From NCBI GenBank assembly GCA_025656505.1, contig JAHXHR010000010.1, positions 1 to 48,695 of the forward strand: a stretch of 48,695 bases of DNA, read 5' to 3'. The notes under the pieces were generated by a model that was given only the letters and a program-made list of their open reading frames with translations, had not been told where the DNA came from and ran no database searches. Position numbers and translations under genes: made by a program. Origin of the DNA: Candidatus Thiodiazotropha sp. (ex Epidulcina cf. delphinae) (GTDB lineage Bacteria > Pseudomonadota > Gammaproteobacteria > Chromatiales > Chromatiaceae). Shown in pieces: positions 10,820 through 21,451 of this stretch (the stretch's first letter is position 1; the number at the start of each line of letters is the position of its first letter).

Positions 10820-11176
10820 TCATTCCCATTCCAGCGCCCCTTTCTTCCACTCGTAGATGAAGCCGATCACCAGAATGCCGAGAAACACCATCATGGCAAG
10901 AAAGCCGACCATGCCGATCTGATCCAGCACCACGGCCCAGGGAAAGAGAAAGGCGATCTCAAGATCGAAGATGATGAAGAGGATGGCGACCAGGTAGTAA
11001 CGCACATCGAATTTCATGCGCGAATTCTCGAATGCCTCGAAGCCGCATTCGAAGGGAGATAGCTTTTCGTCATCAGGCTTACGGGTGCCCAACAGAAAAC
11101 CCAGGGCAACGACAACGCAACCCATCACGAAGGCTACGATGAGAAAAATCAGGATGGGCAAATAGTTTTCAAGCAT
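10820..11176 (-). CDS. nuoA: NADH-quinone oxidoreductase subunit A (NuoA)
   Basis: NuoA is the first gene of the complex I operon, a three-helix membrane subunit next to the quinone chamber. The 118-residue product has the conserved loop [20 protein letters not shown] and ends in the typical [11 protein letters not shown]. The 204 bp between it and tRNA-Leu should hold the nuo promoter, but I could not assign -35/-10 boxes with confidence. Confidence 0.96.
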   Translation of the reverse strand: MLENYLPILIFLIVAFVMGCVVVALGFLLGTRKPDDEKLSPFECGFEAFENSRMKFDVRYYLVAILFIIFDLEIAFLFPWAVVLDQIGMVGFLAMMVFLGILVIGFIYEWKKGALEWE

Positions 11177-11334
11177 TGGAATGCCGCCCCCTCGCGTCCT
11201 CTAAATCAATTATCTTTATTAAGTGAATTTCCAGGCACGGCCCGAAGTCTATCCTTAGCCACCCAATCGTGTCAAGTAGGATGTAAAGTAATATTCCAAG
11301 AAAATTCAATAAGTTAAATCACAACCACACACAT

Positions 11335-11352
11335 AAAAAAACGCTATTGCGT
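11335..11352 (-). terminator. Short hairpin plus T-run after tRNA-Leu
   Basis: On the minus strand ACGC-AATA-GCGT is followed by seven T residues, about 30 bp downstream of the tRNA 3' end. This fits a weak rho-independent terminator for the secG/tRNA-Leu transcript, separating it from nuoA. Confidence 0.55.
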
Positions 11353-11380
11353 CCAAAGGGCACAACACCGTTTTTTTATA

Positions 11381-11465
11381 TGGTGCCGATGGCCGGATTT
11401 GAACCGGCACGGCTTACGCCACTACCCCCTCAAGATAGCGTGTCTACCAATTCCACCACATCGGC
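11381..11465 (-). tRNA. leuU: tRNA-Leu, anticodon GAG
   Basis: The 85-nt gene starts GCCGATGTGGTGGAATTGG and ends with an encoded CCA. The acceptor stem GCCGATG pairs with CATCGGC. The anticodon stem CTATC/GGTAG holds the loop TTGAGGG with anticodon GAG, and the T arm GCCGG-TTCAAAT-CCGGC is perfect. A long variable arm fits the class II tRNA-Leu shape. A tRNA-Leu beside secG is common in gammaproteobacteria. Confidence 0.97.
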
Positions 11466-11486
11466 AAAAAAAGAGCGCTCCCTTGC

Positions 11487-11924
11487 CTACTCCTCGGCCG
11501 GTTCAGGCGTATCGCTGACAACAGTGTCATCCACACCCGGCACCGGCACTGCGTCTACGGATTCGGCAACGGGCGCAATGTCCGGTACATCGCCGCCACC
11601 CATCGGTATCGGTGGGATGTCACTCTGGGGCGGCGCCTCAACCTGTACAGCCGGAGACTGCTCGAATGCCTCCATGACACCCTCAGGTTCATTTCCCTGG
11701 CTTGCGAAATAGGCCATCACCATACTGGTAACAAAAAACAGCGTTGCCAGCACAGCGGTGGTTCGGGTCAAAAAAGAGGCTGAACCCTTAGCGCCGAACA
11801 CCGTACCCGACGCCCCACTGCCGAAGGCCGCCCCCATATCGGCGCCTTTGCCGTGTTGTATCAGGATCAACCCGACCAGGCCAACGGCCAGAAAGAGATG
11901 AAATACTGTCAATAGAGTTTGCAT
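11487..11924 (-). CDS. secG: Preprotein translocase subunit SecG
   Basis: SecG is the auxiliary inner-membrane subunit of the SecYEG channel. The 145-residue product has the first helix (about residues 3-22), the family motif LIQHGKGADMGAAFGSGASG (about 21-40), GSASFLTRTTA, and a second helix (about 55-70). The tail from about residue 80 is longer than usual and rich in Pro, Glu and Val. It lies 16 bp after tpiA and 21 bp before tRNA-Leu. Confidence 0.96.
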   Translation of the reverse strand: MQTLLTVFHLFLAVGLVGLILIQHGKGADMGAAFGSGASGTVFGAKGSASFLTRTTAVLATLFFVTSMVMAYFASQGNEPEGVMEAFEQSPAVQVEAPPQSDIPPIPMGGGDVPDIAPVAESVDAVPVPGVDDTVVSDTPEPAEE

Positions 11925-11940
11925 ATGCCCAGTTACCTGT

Positions 11941-12693
11941 TCAGTCGGCCGCAGTACAGATACCCAGAAAATCCTCGGCCTTGAGGGACGCCCCTCCGAT
12001 CAGACCGCCATCGATATCGGGTTTCCCAATCAACTCCTTGGCATTGTCCGGTTTCATCGAACCGCCATAAAGGATCCGCAACCCCTCGGCCACATCCTGA
12101 TTACTCTCCGCCACCCTGGCGCGAATGAACGCATGCACCTCTTGCGCCTGTTCCGGTGTCGCTGTCCTGCCGGTGCCGATGGCCCAGACCGGCTCATAGG
12201 CGACGACCCCATCGGCCAGGGCGTCAGCCTCTTGCAGCGCGATCACCGCATCAAGCTGACGCGCCACCACCGCATTGGTAGTGCCCGCTTCCCGCTCCTC
12301 AAGCGTCTCTCCGACGCAGAGTATAGGCATCAAACCCGCAGCGCGCGCTGCGGCGAATTTCTTCGCTACCAGCTCATCGCTCTCGGCATGATAACCGCGG
12401 CGCTCGGAGTGACCGACAATCACATACTTGCAGCAAAAATCATTGAGCATCGGAGCCGCGACCTCACCGGTATAGGCCCCCGACATCTCTGTGGAGAGAT
12501 CTTGACCGCCCCAGGCAATTTCACTGCCGGTAAGCCGCTTCTGGGTCTCGGGGAGATAGACATAGGGGGGACAGACCGCCACTTCCGCGCTCTTCACACG
12601 CCCGATACCGCGCTTGATACCGTCCAATAAGCCACGGATACTTTCGAGCGAGCCGTTCATCTTCCAGTTCCCGGCAACCAGTGGTCTGCGCAT
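11941..12693 (-). CDS. tpiA: Triosephosphate isomerase
   Basis: This enzyme interconverts dihydroxyacetone phosphate and glyceraldehyde 3-phosphate in central carbon metabolism. The 250-residue TIM barrel shows the Lys active-site motif AGNWKMNG, the His in IVGHSERR, the catalytic Glu in [16 protein letters not shown], and the phosphate loop [11 protein letters not shown]. It lies between glmM and secG on the same strand. Confidence 0.98.
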   Translation of the reverse strand: MRRPLVAGNWKMNGSLESIRGLLDGIKRGIGRVKSAEVAVCPPYVYLPETQKRLTGSEIAWGGQDLSTEMSGAYTGEVAAPMLNDFCCKYVIVGHSERRGYHAESDELVAKKFAAARAAGLMPILCVGETLEEREAGTTNAVVARQLDAVIALQEADALADGVVAYEPVWAIGTGRTATPEQAQEVHAFIRARVAESNQDVAEGLRILYGGSMKPDNAKELIGKPDIDGGLIGGASLKAEDFLGICTAAD

Positions 12694-12801
12694 GCCTTCA
12701 CTCCTGAGGTAAAAGAAAGCGCGCTAGCTTAACGGTCAACGCGCCCAAAATCAATCTTCTTCGATCAACCTATGTCGACAGTCTCGGATCAGGCTGGTTT
12801 T

Positions 12802-14148
12802 TCACTCAGCCTCCACAACCGTTTGAACCGCTGCGGCTATGCTGCCCGACAAACGTTCGACCTGAGCCTCGTCACTTCCCTCGACCATGACGCGAATCAG
12901 CGGCTCGGTGCCGGAAGGCCGCAATAACACCCGCCCGGCGCTCCCCATCTCGACCTCGGCTTCGCGCACCGACTTTTTCACCGCTTCCGACTCCATGATC
13001 TGTTGCGGCATCCTGCTGCCCAGGTGGATGTTGGTCAGTTTCTGGGGATATTTACTCATCCCGGCGCTCAGCTCTCGTAGAGGCCGACCCGTGGCATGCA
13101 CCTCCGCCAGAACCTGCAGGGCCGACACAATGCCGTCACCGGTGGTTGTACGGTCCAGACAGATGATGTGTCCCGACTGCTCGCCACCGAGCACCCAGCC
13201 CTTTTTCGACAGGCGCTCCATGATATATCGATCACCCACCAGGGTTCGCTCAAACACCACCCCATGCTCCCGCAGGGCATGCTCAAGGCCGAGATTACTC
13301 ATCAAGGTGCCCACCACGGCCCCTTTGAGCTCGCCCAGCCGCATCCTTGAACAAGCGATGATATAGAGGATCTCATCGCCGTCAACCTCATTACCCTGAT
13401 CATCAACCATGATCAGGCGATCACCGTCACCGTCCAGGGCAATGCCCAGGTCCGCGCCATGCTCCAGCACGGCCGCCTTGAGATACGCCGGATAGGTCGA
13501 ACCGACACCGTCATTGATATTGAACCCGTTCGGCTGATTGGCGATGGCTATGACATCCGCCCCCATCTCGTCAAACACATGGGGAGCGATGTTGTAGGTT
13601 GCGCCGTTGGCGCAATCGACCACGATCTTCATGCCTTTGAATCTTGTCTTGAGCGGAATCGTACTTTTACAGAACTCGATATACCGACCTTCAGCCGCCA
13701 TCTTCTTGGCTCTGCCGAGATTGGAGGAGTCGACCGTCACCAAGGGTTTTTCCATCTCGGCCTCAATGGCGCACTCCACCTCATCCGGAAGCTTGAGGCC
13801 CTCCGCTGAGAAGAACTTGATACCGTTATCCTGATAAGGATTATGGGAAGCACTGATCACTATCCCTGCCTGGGCATGCAGGGTGCGGGTCAAATAGGCG
13901 ACACTGGGCGTCGGCATGGGGCCCAGCAGGGTGATGTCGACGCCGGCCGCCGTCAGTCCCGCTTCGAGCGCCGATTCCAAGAGATAACCGGAGATTCGCG
14001 TATCCTTGCCGATCAGTACCCGGCTCTTCGCTTCAGTACCGAGAACCCGGCCTATCGCCCAACCTAGCTTCAGAACAAATTCCGGGGTGATGGGGCCTTC
14101 GCCGAACCGGCCGCGGACGCCATCCGTTCCAAAATATTTTCGACTCAC
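12802..14148 (-). CDS. glmM: Phosphoglucosamine mutase
   Basis: GlmM converts glucosamine 6-phosphate to glucosamine 1-phosphate on the way to UDP-GlcNAc for peptidoglycan and lipopolysaccharide. The 448-residue product begins [19 protein letters not shown]. It has the phosphoserine loop [19 protein letters not shown], the metal loop DGDGDR and the C-terminal phosphate-binding [16 protein letters not shown]. It follows folP, as in most gammaproteobacteria. Confidence 0.98.
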   Translation of the reverse strand: MSRKYFGTDGVRGRFGEGPITPEFVLKLGWAIGRVLGTEAKSRVLIGKDTRISGYLLESALEAGLTAAGVDITLLGPMPTPSVAYLTRTLHAQAGIVISASHNPYQDNGIKFFSAEGLKLPDEVECAIEAEMEKPLVTVDSSNLGRAKKMAAEGRYIEFCKSTIPLKTRFKGMKIVVDCANGATYNIAPHVFDEMGADVIAIANQPNGFNINDGVGSTYPAYLKAAVLEHGADLGIALDGDGDRLIMVDDQGNEVDGDEILYIIACSRMRLGELKGAVVGTLMSNLGLEHALREHGVVFERTLVGDRYIMERLSKKGWVLGGEQSGHIICLDRTTTGDGIVSALQVLAEVHATGRPLRELSAGMSKYPQKLTNIHLGSRMPQQIMESEAVKKSVREAEVEMGSAGRVLLRPSGTEPLIRVMVEGSDEAQVERLSGSIAAAVQTVVEAE

Positions 14149-14161
14149 TAAACTGCCCTCG

Positions 14162-15001
14162 TTAGTGTGGTGTGGCGGATCGAACCGAGGATACCACCTT
14201 CAAGGCATCAACCGTTGCACGAACCTCGTGTGTCCTTATGATAGCGGCGCCTTCAATTACGGCAAGCACCGCTGCGGCAACGCCAGCGAAGACCCGTTCG
14301 TTCACAGACACATCCCCAACCAACGACCCGAGCATCGATTTCCTTGAGACACCCACCAACAGAGGGGCATTGAGCGAGGTCAGCGACCGCAGCTCTTTGA
14401 GCAGTATCAGATTGTGTTGCAGGGTTTTACCAAAGCCGAATCCAGGATCGATGATCAGCTTGCCGCGGGCGATACCTGCGGCTTCGCAGGCTTCCAGGCG
14501 TTGCTGCAAAAAAGTCTTGACCTCATCCGCCACATTGTCATATCGCGGTGCGTCCTGCATGGAGCGTGGTCTACCCTGCATATGCATGAGACAGACGGGA
14601 ACAGTGGTTTCGGCAGCCGCCGGCAGGGCTCCGGGTTCACGCAATGCCAATACATCGTTGATCATCCCGGCACCGGCGGATACCGCCTCACGCATCACCA
14701 AAGGCTTGCTGGTATCGATGGAGATAGGGACCGGAATCCGCTCCGCCAGGATCTCTATCAGCGGAATGACCCGATCCAATTCCTCGTCGGCCGAGACCGG
14801 CCGAGAACCGGGACGGGTCGACTCGCCGCCGATATCGATGATTGCCGCCCCCTCCTCCACCATCCGCAAGGCATGCTCCAAGGCGGCATCAGGGCGCTGA
14901 AAGCGCCCGCCATCGGAAAAGGAGTCCGGCGTCAGGTTGAGAATGCCCATCACCTGGGGCGAGCCCAGGTGAAGGGGTTTTCCGGCACAATCGAGGATCA
15001 A
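14162..15001 (-). CDS. folP: Dihydropteroate synthase
   Basis: FolP condenses p-aminobenzoate with the pterin pyrophosphate in folate synthesis and is the sulfonamide target. The 279-residue TIM barrel carries [31 protein letters not shown], the [13 protein letters not shown] loop and the final IIRTHEV. It is placed between ftsH (15 bp away) and glmM (13 bp away), so these genes are likely co-transcribed. Confidence 0.98.
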   Translation of the reverse strand: MILDCAGKPLHLGSPQVMGILNLTPDSFSDGGRFQRPDAALEHALRMVEEGAAIIDIGGESTRPGSRPVSADEELDRVIPLIEILAERIPVPISIDTSKPLVMREAVSAGAGMINDVLALREPGALPAAAETTVPVCLMHMQGRPRSMQDAPRYDNVADEVKTFLQQRLEACEAAGIARGKLIIDPGFGFGKTLQHNLILLKELRSLTSLNAPLLVGVSRKSMLGSLVGDVSVNERVFAGVAAAVLAVIEGAAIIRTHEVRATVDALKVVSSVRSATPH

Positions 15002-15016
15002 AGAGGGTGTTGCTTG

Positions 15017-16939
15017 TCAGTGCTGACCGGCGGGACCACCAATGGCGCCGGAGACATCATCCGAGGAGGGCGCCTCACCGGAAGGCCGGGTGTCATCATC
15101 CGATCCCATATCGTCATCCGCCCAATCTTTCGGCGGACGAGGGGATTTGCCATCCATGATGTCATCGATCTGCCCGCTATCGATGGTCTCGTACTTCATC
15201 AACGCATCGGCCATCTTGTGCAGTTTCTCGACATTTTCGTTGAGAATAGTCTGAGCATGTTCGTAATTTCGATCGATGAAATTGCGAATCTCTTCATCGA
15301 TCCTATGCGCGGTATCGTCAGAGACATTCTTATGCTGAGTTACGGAACGACCGAGAAAGACCTCTTCCTCCTCCTCGCTGTACATCAACGGACCCAAACG
15401 CTCTGAAAGCCCCCACTTGGTCACCATGTTGCGCGCCAGCTCAGTGGCGCGTTTGATATCGTTGGAGGCGCCGGTGGTCACCTTGTCGATGCCGAAGATC
15501 AACTCCTCAGCGATGCGGCCACCGAACAAGCTTGAAATCTGGCTTTCCAAATGTTGCTTGCTATAACTATAACGATCCCCCTCAGGCAGAAACATGGTGA
15601 CGCCCAAGGCGCGGCCACGGGGAATGATGCTCACTTTGTAAACCGGATCATGGGAAGGCACCAGACGGCCGACGATGGCGTGACCGGATTCGTGGTAGGC
15701 GGTCAGCTTTTTCTCGTCCTCGCTCATCACCATGGTGCGGCGTTCCGTGCCCATCATGATCTTGTCCTTGGCCTTCTCCATCTCCTCCATGCTGACCAGG
15801 GACTTGTTTGCACGTGCGGCAAACAGGGCCGCTTCGTTCACCAAGTTGGCCAAATCGGCACCGGAAAAGCCCGGTGTACCGCGGGCGATGATAGCGGACT
15901 TGACGTCTTCAGATGCAGCCACCTTGCGCAAATGAACCTTGAGGATCTGTTCACGACCGCGCACATCCGGTAAGGGCACCACAACCTGGCGGTCGAAACG
16001 TCCCGGCCTCAGGAGGGCGGGATCGAGTACGTCCGGACGGTTAGTGGCGGCAATCACGATAACGCCTTCGTTACCCTCGAAACCGTCCATCTCCACCAGC
16101 AGTTGGTTGAGGGTCTGCTCACGCTCGTCATGACCACCGCCAAGCCCTGCGCCACGATGGCGGCCCACCGCATCGATCTCATCGATAAAGATGATACAGG
16201 GGGCGTGTTTCTTCGCCTGCTCGAACATATCGCGTACGCGGGAGGCGCCGACACCGACAAACATCTCGACAAAATCGGAACCGGAGATGGTAAAGAAGGG
16301 CACCTTGGCCTCGCCGGCGATCGCCTTGGCAAGCAGGGTCTTGCCGGTACCGGGAGACCCGACCATCAATACGCCCTTGGGTATTTTGCCGCCGAGTTTC
16401 TGGAACTTGGAAGGATCGCGCAGGAAGTCGACCATTTCGGAGACTTCCTCCTTGGCCTCTTCCACGCCGGCCACGTCATTGAAGGTCACCTTGACCTGAT
16501 CTTCGCTCAACATCCGCGCCTTGCTCTTGCCGAACGACATGGCGCCGCGGCCTGCTCCACCGCCCTGCATCTGGCGCATGAAGAATATCCACAGGCCGAT
16601 CAGCACGAATAACGGAAACCAGTTGATCAGGATATTCATCAACAGGGAGGGTTTTTCCGGCGGGGTGGCGACGATCTCGACATTGCTGTTGAGCAGATCG
16701 CTGACCAACATGTCGTCACCGGGACTGTAGGTGGAGAAACGCTGCCCAGAAGTCAGGGCGCCGTTGATATCGCGGCCGTTGCCGCTGAACTCGACCTCTT
16801 TCACCTGCCCCGACTTCACATTGATAATAAACTCGGAATAGCTCATCGGTTGAGCCTTCGGCTGGGTAGTGGAAAAATTATTAAAGACCGTCATCAAGAC
16901 GATGGCGATCACCACCCAGAGAATCAAATTTTTTGCCAT
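15017..16939 (-). CDS. ftsH: ATP-dependent zinc metalloprotease FtsH
   Basis: FtsH is a membrane-anchored hexameric AAA+ protease that degrades damaged membrane proteins and regulators such as LpxC and sigma-32 in relatives. It has two N-terminal transmembrane helices (about residues 5-22 and 100-120), Walker A GSPGTGKT, Walker [12 protein letters not shown], the SRH region and the zinc site [12 protein letters not shown] 16939 ([10 protein letters not shown]) is the family-standard start, giving 640 residues. A TTG three codons upstream at 16948 is closer to an AGAGG and may be used instead. Confidence 0.97.
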   Translation of the reverse strand: MAKNLILWVVIAIVLMTVFNNFSTTQPKAQPMSYSEFIINVKSGQVKEVEFSGNGRDINGALTSGQRFSTYSPGDDMLVSDLLNSNVEIVATPPEKPSLLMNILINWFPLFVLIGLWIFFMRQMQGGGAGRGAMSFGKSKARMLSEDQVKVTFNDVAGVEEAKEEVSEMVDFLRDPSKFQKLGGKIPKGVLMVGSPGTGKTLLAKAIAGEAKVPFFTISGSDFVEMFVGVGASRVRDMFEQAKKHAPCIIFIDEIDAVGRHRGAGLGGGHDEREQTLNQLLVEMDGFEGNEGVIVIAATNRPDVLDPALLRPGRFDRQVVVPLPDVRGREQILKVHLRKVAASEDVKSAIIARGTPGFSGADLANLVNEAALFAARANKSLVSMEEMEKAKDKIMMGTERRTMVMSEDEKKLTAYHESGHAIVGRLVPSHDPVYKVSIIPRGRALGVTMFLPEGDRYSYSKQHLESQISSLFGGRIAEELIFGIDKVTTGASNDIKRATELARNMVTKWGLSERLGPLMYSEEEEEVFLGRSVTQHKNVSDDTAHRIDEEIRNFIDRNYEHAQTILNENVEKLHKMADALMKYETIDSGQIDDIMDGKSPRPPKDWADDDMGSDDDTRPSGEAPSSDDVSGAIGGPAGQH

Positions 16940-17094
16940 GTCGTTCAAAACGTAAAAACCTCTTAATCTATTTTTTCCGCATTGGCATCTGCGTATCGGG
17001 TTGTCGAATTCGATGCCGCCCGCTCCAGGCCGGGGAATTCGCTCTTACCCCGAAAAAACCCGATACTGTTGTGCAAATATCTGATTTATCGGGT

Positions 17095-17736
17095 TTACCG
17101 GTTGGTACGGTACACTATCTTAAAGTTCCCTGCTACCAGATAGATCTCGCGGCTTTTCGCCCTGGAGGCGCTGGGTTTCCGGCACACCACACGGCCAAAT
17201 GCACTACGAAGCACCCTCAGATACTCATCAAATCCCTCGCCTTGAAATACCTTAGCGACGAAATCGCCTCCAGGCTTTAATACTTGTTGCGCAAAATCGA
17301 GCGCCAGTTCGCAAAGATAGATGGCGCGGGGCTGATCAACGCTGGCCATACCCGTAACATTGGGCGCCATATCGGAAATTACAAGGTCGACAGGCTCTCC
17401 GACCAGTAGATCTCGCATCTCCTGCAGCGGCAGGGGCTCTCGAAAGTCGCCTTGAATGAAATCCACCCCGGCAATAGGATCCATCGGCAGTATATCGAGA
17501 GCCAACACTTGTCCCTTCTCCCCCACTAAATTTCGTGCAATCTGGCTCCAACCACCAGGTGAGGCGCCGAGATCCACCACCCGCATACCTGGCCGGATAA
17601 TCTCGTCTTTCTCCTGAATTTCCAACAACTTGAAGGCTGATCGCGAGCGATAGCCGGCCTTTTGGGCCTTCTTCACATACTCGTCGTTGAAGTGGCGATC
17701 GAGCCACTGGCGGCTGCTTTTGCTGCGTTTCACCAA
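17095..17736 (-). CDS. rlmE: 23S rRNA 2'-O-ribose methyltransferase RlmE (FtsJ/RrmJ)
   Basis: RlmE methylates the ribose of U2552 in 23S rRNA. The 213-residue Rossmann-fold product has the SAM loop [45 protein letters not shown] and the catalytic-Lys region [13 protein letters not shown]. It is the first gene of the ftsH cluster. The usual divergent yhbY neighbour is not seen upstream; scarred sequence begins there instead. Confidence 0.97.
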   Translation of the reverse strand: MVKRSKSSRQWLDRHFNDEYVKKAQKAGYRSRSAFKLLEIQEKDEIIRPGMRVVDLGASPGGWSQIARNLVGEKGQVLALDILPMDPIAGVDFIQGDFREPLPLQEMRDLLVGEPVDLVISDMAPNVTGMASVDQPRAIYLCELALDFAQQVLKPGGDFVAKVFQGEGFDEYLRVLRSAFGRVVCRKPSASRAKSREIYLVAGNFKIVYRTNR

Positions 17737-18495
17737 AACCTCTGGGGGTTAATGTTGAATTGATGGGACGTGCGCTGCGCGCGCAGCTTGATCCTCCCTC
17801 ATCCTAGGAAAGAGGGAGACCCTCCATTCCATCATACCCCGAAAAGGGCTAGTGTAGTGCCCTATACTAATAAAGCGCGCAAGGCATCATCTTGGCGTTT
17901 TCAGCGTAACGAGAAGCCATTAGCCGCTAGGCGCATTGCGCCGGGAATGGCGCGCCCTTTCCAAGCAACTCGGCTTAGAGCCCTAAGGTTTTTTACTCTG
18001 ACTCCAAATACCGGGTCAGGGAGAACAAAGCGTATTCAAAACCGCCCGGCAGTATCCGGTTTTCGAAAGAGACAGAAATCGCCCTCATTCGATCACTGTT
18101 CCGGTAACGGAACGGGCGGCCGGAGCGCACTTAGGCTGTCCGAGAAAACGATGATGCCATAAGCACATGGCATCGATCAGATCGCTAATATCACCAATGG
18201 TGACGGTAGATAAAGCCTCCGTAAGAGATGAAGCCGGCCGTTTAAAGGCAGACTTTTCACTGCTTTGCTCAAAGGGCGCTGTCTCTGCTGATTTATTGAC
18301 GCTCCGAACTCAGAATAGGACACCTGAGGCCCTGTCAAGGTGGAGTGAACTCCACAACCTACGAGATGGTCTACTACTACTAATTGAAGTTATTACCAGC
18401 CCCATCTCAGTGATTTTAACCACAGAGCCGATCTACCCAGACACCCATTCAAACTGTTGCTGCGATATAGCCCGACTGGATAAATCAAATCAGTT
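17737..18495. other. Gene-poor stretch between rlmE and nhaA
   Basis: I see no convincing gene in these 759 bp on either strand. It holds a perfect 14-bp GC palindrome at 17774-17787, a 54-bp segment at 17917-17970 that recurs diverged at 20290-20343 on the other side of nhaA, and a MerR-type dyad at 18340-18355. An open frame at 18167-18499 has no recognisable domain and overlaps the nhaA start. The area looks like an old integration or deletion scar. Confidence 0.6.
18340..18355. promoter_or_regulatory. MerR-family-like operator dyad
   Basis: GTGGAGT-GA-ACTCCAC is a perfect 7-bp-armed dyad. Its form resembles operators of metal-responsive MerR-family regulators, but well-placed -35 and -10 boxes are not clear and no MerR gene is nearby. 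It may be the remnant of a lost regulator-target pair. Confidence 0.3.
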
Positions 18496-19680
18496 ATGAA
18501 AAACCTGAAAGAATTTTTACGTCTTGAGTCTGCCAGCGGCATACTTCTATTGATAGCAGCCATACTGGCGATGGCGGTTGAAAACTCAGCCGCTAAAAAC
18601 TTCTACGATGCCTTGCTTGGAACACCTGTTGAAATCAGAATTGCTGAGTTTGAAATTGCCAAGCCTTTGTTGCTTTGGATTAACGATGGCCTTATGGCCA
18701 TTTTCTTTTTCCTCATCGGCCTTGAAGTAAAGCGTGAAGTCTTAGCCGGAGAATTGTCTGATCACTCCCGTGTAATTTTACCCATTATTGCAGCAATTGG
18801 CGGCATGGCCATTCCTGCCGCAATTTATGTTTCAATAAATTGGGGTGACCCCATCGCCATGAAAGGTTGGGCAATCCCATCAGCCACGGATATTGCTTTT
18901 GCGCTCGGTGTTCTTGCACTTCTCGGAAGTCGGCTACCACAAGCGCTAAAACTGTTTCTAATGACCTTAGCGATAATTGATGATTTGGGCGCTATCATTA
19001 TTATCGCAGTCTTCTATACGGCTGACTTATCCCTCCTTTCCTTGCTTCTTGCTTCAATCGCGGTAATTGTTTTATTTATCCTGAATCGCAGTGGGGTATT
19101 AGGATTAACACCCTACATACTCGTCGGTGTAGTGCTTTGGTCGGCGGTTCTCAAATCCGGCGTTCATGCAACGCTTGCCGGGGTATTGACAGCATTCTTT
19201 ATTCCATTCAAGAAAAGGCCGGGAGAGTCGCTAACTCAACTGGAAAAACTGGAACATGACCTTCATCCATCAGTCGCTTTCGGTATTTTGCCACTATTTG
19301 CATTTGCCAATGCCGGCATTCCCCTTGAGGTGATGACGCTTGAATTCTTACTTCACCCGGTTCCTTTAGGTATTGCTACAGGTTTATTTTTCGGTAATCA
19401 GTTTGGTGTGTTTGGTTTTAGTCTGCTTGCAATAAAGCTCGGCATAGCGAAAATGCCCCCAGACGTAAGTTGGTTGCAATTATACGGAGCCGCTTCACTC
19501 TGTGGAATCGGTTTTACGATGAGTTTATTTGTTGGTTCTTTAGCATTCGAGCATGGCGGTCCTGATTTTTCGGTAGACGACAGACTTGGAATTCTTGTTG
19601 GCTCGGTTGCATCCGGTATATTGGGTTATTTCATACTACGCATTGCCGCTAACAATAAAAACAGCCATCGTGGTTCATAG
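18496..19680 (+). CDS. nhaA: Na+/H+ antiporter NhaA
   Basis: NhaA exchanges external protons for internal Na+ or Li+ for pH and sodium homeostasis in the inner membrane. The 394-residue, multi-helix product is family length. It has LLWINDGLMAIFFFLIGLEV near residue 71, the ion-binding aspartate pair in LAIIDDLGAIIIIA (about residues 159-172) and KSGVHATLAGVLTA. The start ATG 18496 has only a weak binding site. Its A/T-rich codons contrast with the GC-rich core genes around it, and it stands alone between degraded sequences and a MITE, which suggests acquisition by transfer. Confidence 0.96.
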   Translation: MKNLKEFLRLESASGILLLIAAILAMAVENSAAKNFYDALLGTPVEIRIAEFEIAKPLLLWINDGLMAIFFFLIGLEVKREVLAGELSDHSRVILPIIAAIGGMAIPAAIYVSINWGDPIAMKGWAIPSATDIAFALGVLALLGSRLPQALKLFLMTLAIIDDLGAIIIIAVFYTADLSLLSLLLASIAVIVLFILNRSGVLGLTPYILVGVVLWSAVLKSGVHATLAGVLTAFFIPFKKRPGESLTQLEKLEHDLHPSVAFGILPLFAFANAGIPLEVMTLEFLLHPVPLGIATGLFFGNQFGVFGFSLLAIKLGIAKMPPDVSWLQLYGAASLCGIGFTMSLFVGSLAFEHGGPDFSVDDRLGILVGSVASGILGYFILRIAANNKNSHRGS

Positions 19681-19765
19681 ACGCCTGACTGAACGATGTG
19701 CGAACAAACTTCTTCATCGGCTCCAAACGGCGACAGCGCGATCCAGGTCATTAGCTGACTGTAGC

Positions 19766-19932
19766 CTAGGGGGTGTTCTCAATCATCGTTCGCGGCGTGA
19801 TTCCGGCCCTTTTCCGCGCTGGCGGCGTTGCGATTCGTTGCAATAGAATGACTATTGCGCCTCATCGCGCCTTGCCAGCACGAAAAATGACTCAGAATCA
19901 CGCTCACTCAGGTAATTGAGAACACCCCCTAG
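19766..19932. mobile_element. 167-bp MITE with IS5-type ends
   Basis: Perfect 18-bp inverted ends (CTAGGGGGTGTTCTCAAT at 19766-19783, complement at 19915-19932) enclose a sequence that is itself an imperfect hairpin, with internal pairs such as TGATTC/GAATCA, GCTGGC/GCCAGC and GCAATAG/CTATTGC. The end sequence matches the IS5-family element at 48606 except for one base (T/C) in the first 18. CTAG at both outer edges would fit a CTAG-type target duplication. It has no ORF, so it must be mobilised in trans. Confidence 0.85.
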
Positions 19933-21442
19933 TCTACCTCATCGTAGATACTCATGTCTTGGAAACCATCGGCATGGACTTGTTGAAAAACAGTCTGTAG
20001 CAGACGATTACGAGTTTGCATCGCAAATTTCAGGAAACGTTTTCTGAAAGAACCGGAAGCTCTGTTTGTAGAAATTCTATTGATGGACACTGGTCTGCAT
20101 TGGATGGATGAAAAAGAAGATAAAGAAGTCTTGTTCCATGAAAACGCAAGCCGGCTCTTACCAATATCCGAGTAAAACGATCGGGTTCTTGTGCCGGATG
20201 CAACCGTCTGTTGGTGTCTTCACAGTAAGTCCGACGGGTTCCTAGCGCGATGTAACGTATAAACTGCACCGATCAGCGAGACCACCCAGCCGTTAGCTGC
20301 CAGACACGTTATGCAGGGAATGGCGCTCCCTTCCCAAGCAACGCAACAACGCAGGTGACGTCTTAACGTCTCGCCCAAGGGGGCATGTCAAGGTAATATT
20401 GATGGATTCAGGCTTAAACCAGGAGACAATAGACTGGTATTGGCATCTATCGCATTCAGGAATAGATATTAAATATCATTAAAAACAATAGGTTGGTAAT
20501 TTATCGATTGATATTGAACGCCGTTTTTCGGATTGTAGCCATTTCTGCCGAAAAGTCCTGAAAAGTGTTCCTGCCATACTGGAACAATTGTTTGCGCAGG
20601 ATACGCTCCCTGTGATAGAAACCGATATGATACTGATGATAAGCGGCGTCATCACCCTCATCGCAACCTGCATCGGCATCGGCATCGGCGGGTTTTCCCT
20701 GACAATCACCGCTTTACCGGCAGTGCAGAGCTGCGGCTATTGTGGAAACCTCTACCCGGCTGCGGCCATATTGGTATTGAATAGGCTATTATTGTTAAAG
20801 TTCAGGACACTGAAGCATGGGCTAACCGCCTGTATATATTTTTTTTAATTTAGAGGGAAGCAGGAAGCTATCGCGCATGGAAAACTCGATAATGGCAGGA
20901 TTCTATGGTTGATTGTTGCTCTTCCGGCACATCCGATACCGTGTCTTCGAGCTCTTATAGACGCCCGAAAAACGGCATTGAGTATCGTAACGTATCAGCA
21001 GGAATTATTGCCCATCACCTAAATCAACCGTGGCAGTGGCTTAGCCATAACCGGAGCTACTGTTTTCGTCAGGGCCCTGAGTATAATGCGGTCCGCTTTT
21101 CTGAAGATGGCGTGGTTATCCTGAAATCGCAGATTCATGCTCGGGCAACTATAAAACCAACTTCTAAAGATACTCTGGTCTGTTACCGCTTCGGGATCAC
21201 CAAGGCCGATGCCCTGAACAACCCGGATCTAAGAATTTTATCATCGAACAGACAAAGCCGGGGCTTTGCTCATGTGAAACCGGTAATCTGTCCGGGCGCT
21301 GCTGTTTAAAGGATTTCCCGCATGACTCTCACCACATACAGACAGATATTCTGCGCACATCCGGCAGCCGAATGGGGGTGGAGCCGGCCATATCTCCGAT
21401 CATAGAATATTCTAGTCGGCCTCGGTTCTTCGTATATTTATC
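19933..21442. other. Gene-poor stretch between nhaA/MITE and the TonB receptor
   Basis: There is no gene I can support. Open frames at 20588-20848 and 20905-21309 (plus) and 20030-20269 (minus) have no recognisable motif, weak or absent binding sites and mixed composition. The 20588 frame has a hydrophobic stretch, but that alone is not evidence. The region holds the second copy (20290-20343) of the diverged 54-bp repeat also found at 17917-17970. It reads as decayed sequence. Confidence 0.5.
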
Positions 21443-21451
21443 ATGATAAAT
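21436..21451. promoter_or_regulatory. Palindrome spanning the TonB receptor start codon
   Basis: ATTTATCATGATAAAT is a perfect 16-bp palindrome with the receptor's ATG (21443) inside it. No Shine-Dalgarno sequence precedes this ATG. The palindrome could be an operator, or an RNA hairpin that hides the start; both are inference. Confidence 0.45.

Noticed and set aside
18167-18499. 110-codon plus-strand frame before nhaA
   Set aside because: It overlaps the nhaA start, has no domain and crosses the MerR-type dyad; probably chance.
20588-21309. Two plus-strand frames (20588-20848 and 20905-21309)
   Set aside because: There is no recognisable motif, no good ribosome binding site, and they lie in decayed sequence; reported only as part of a gene-poor stretch.
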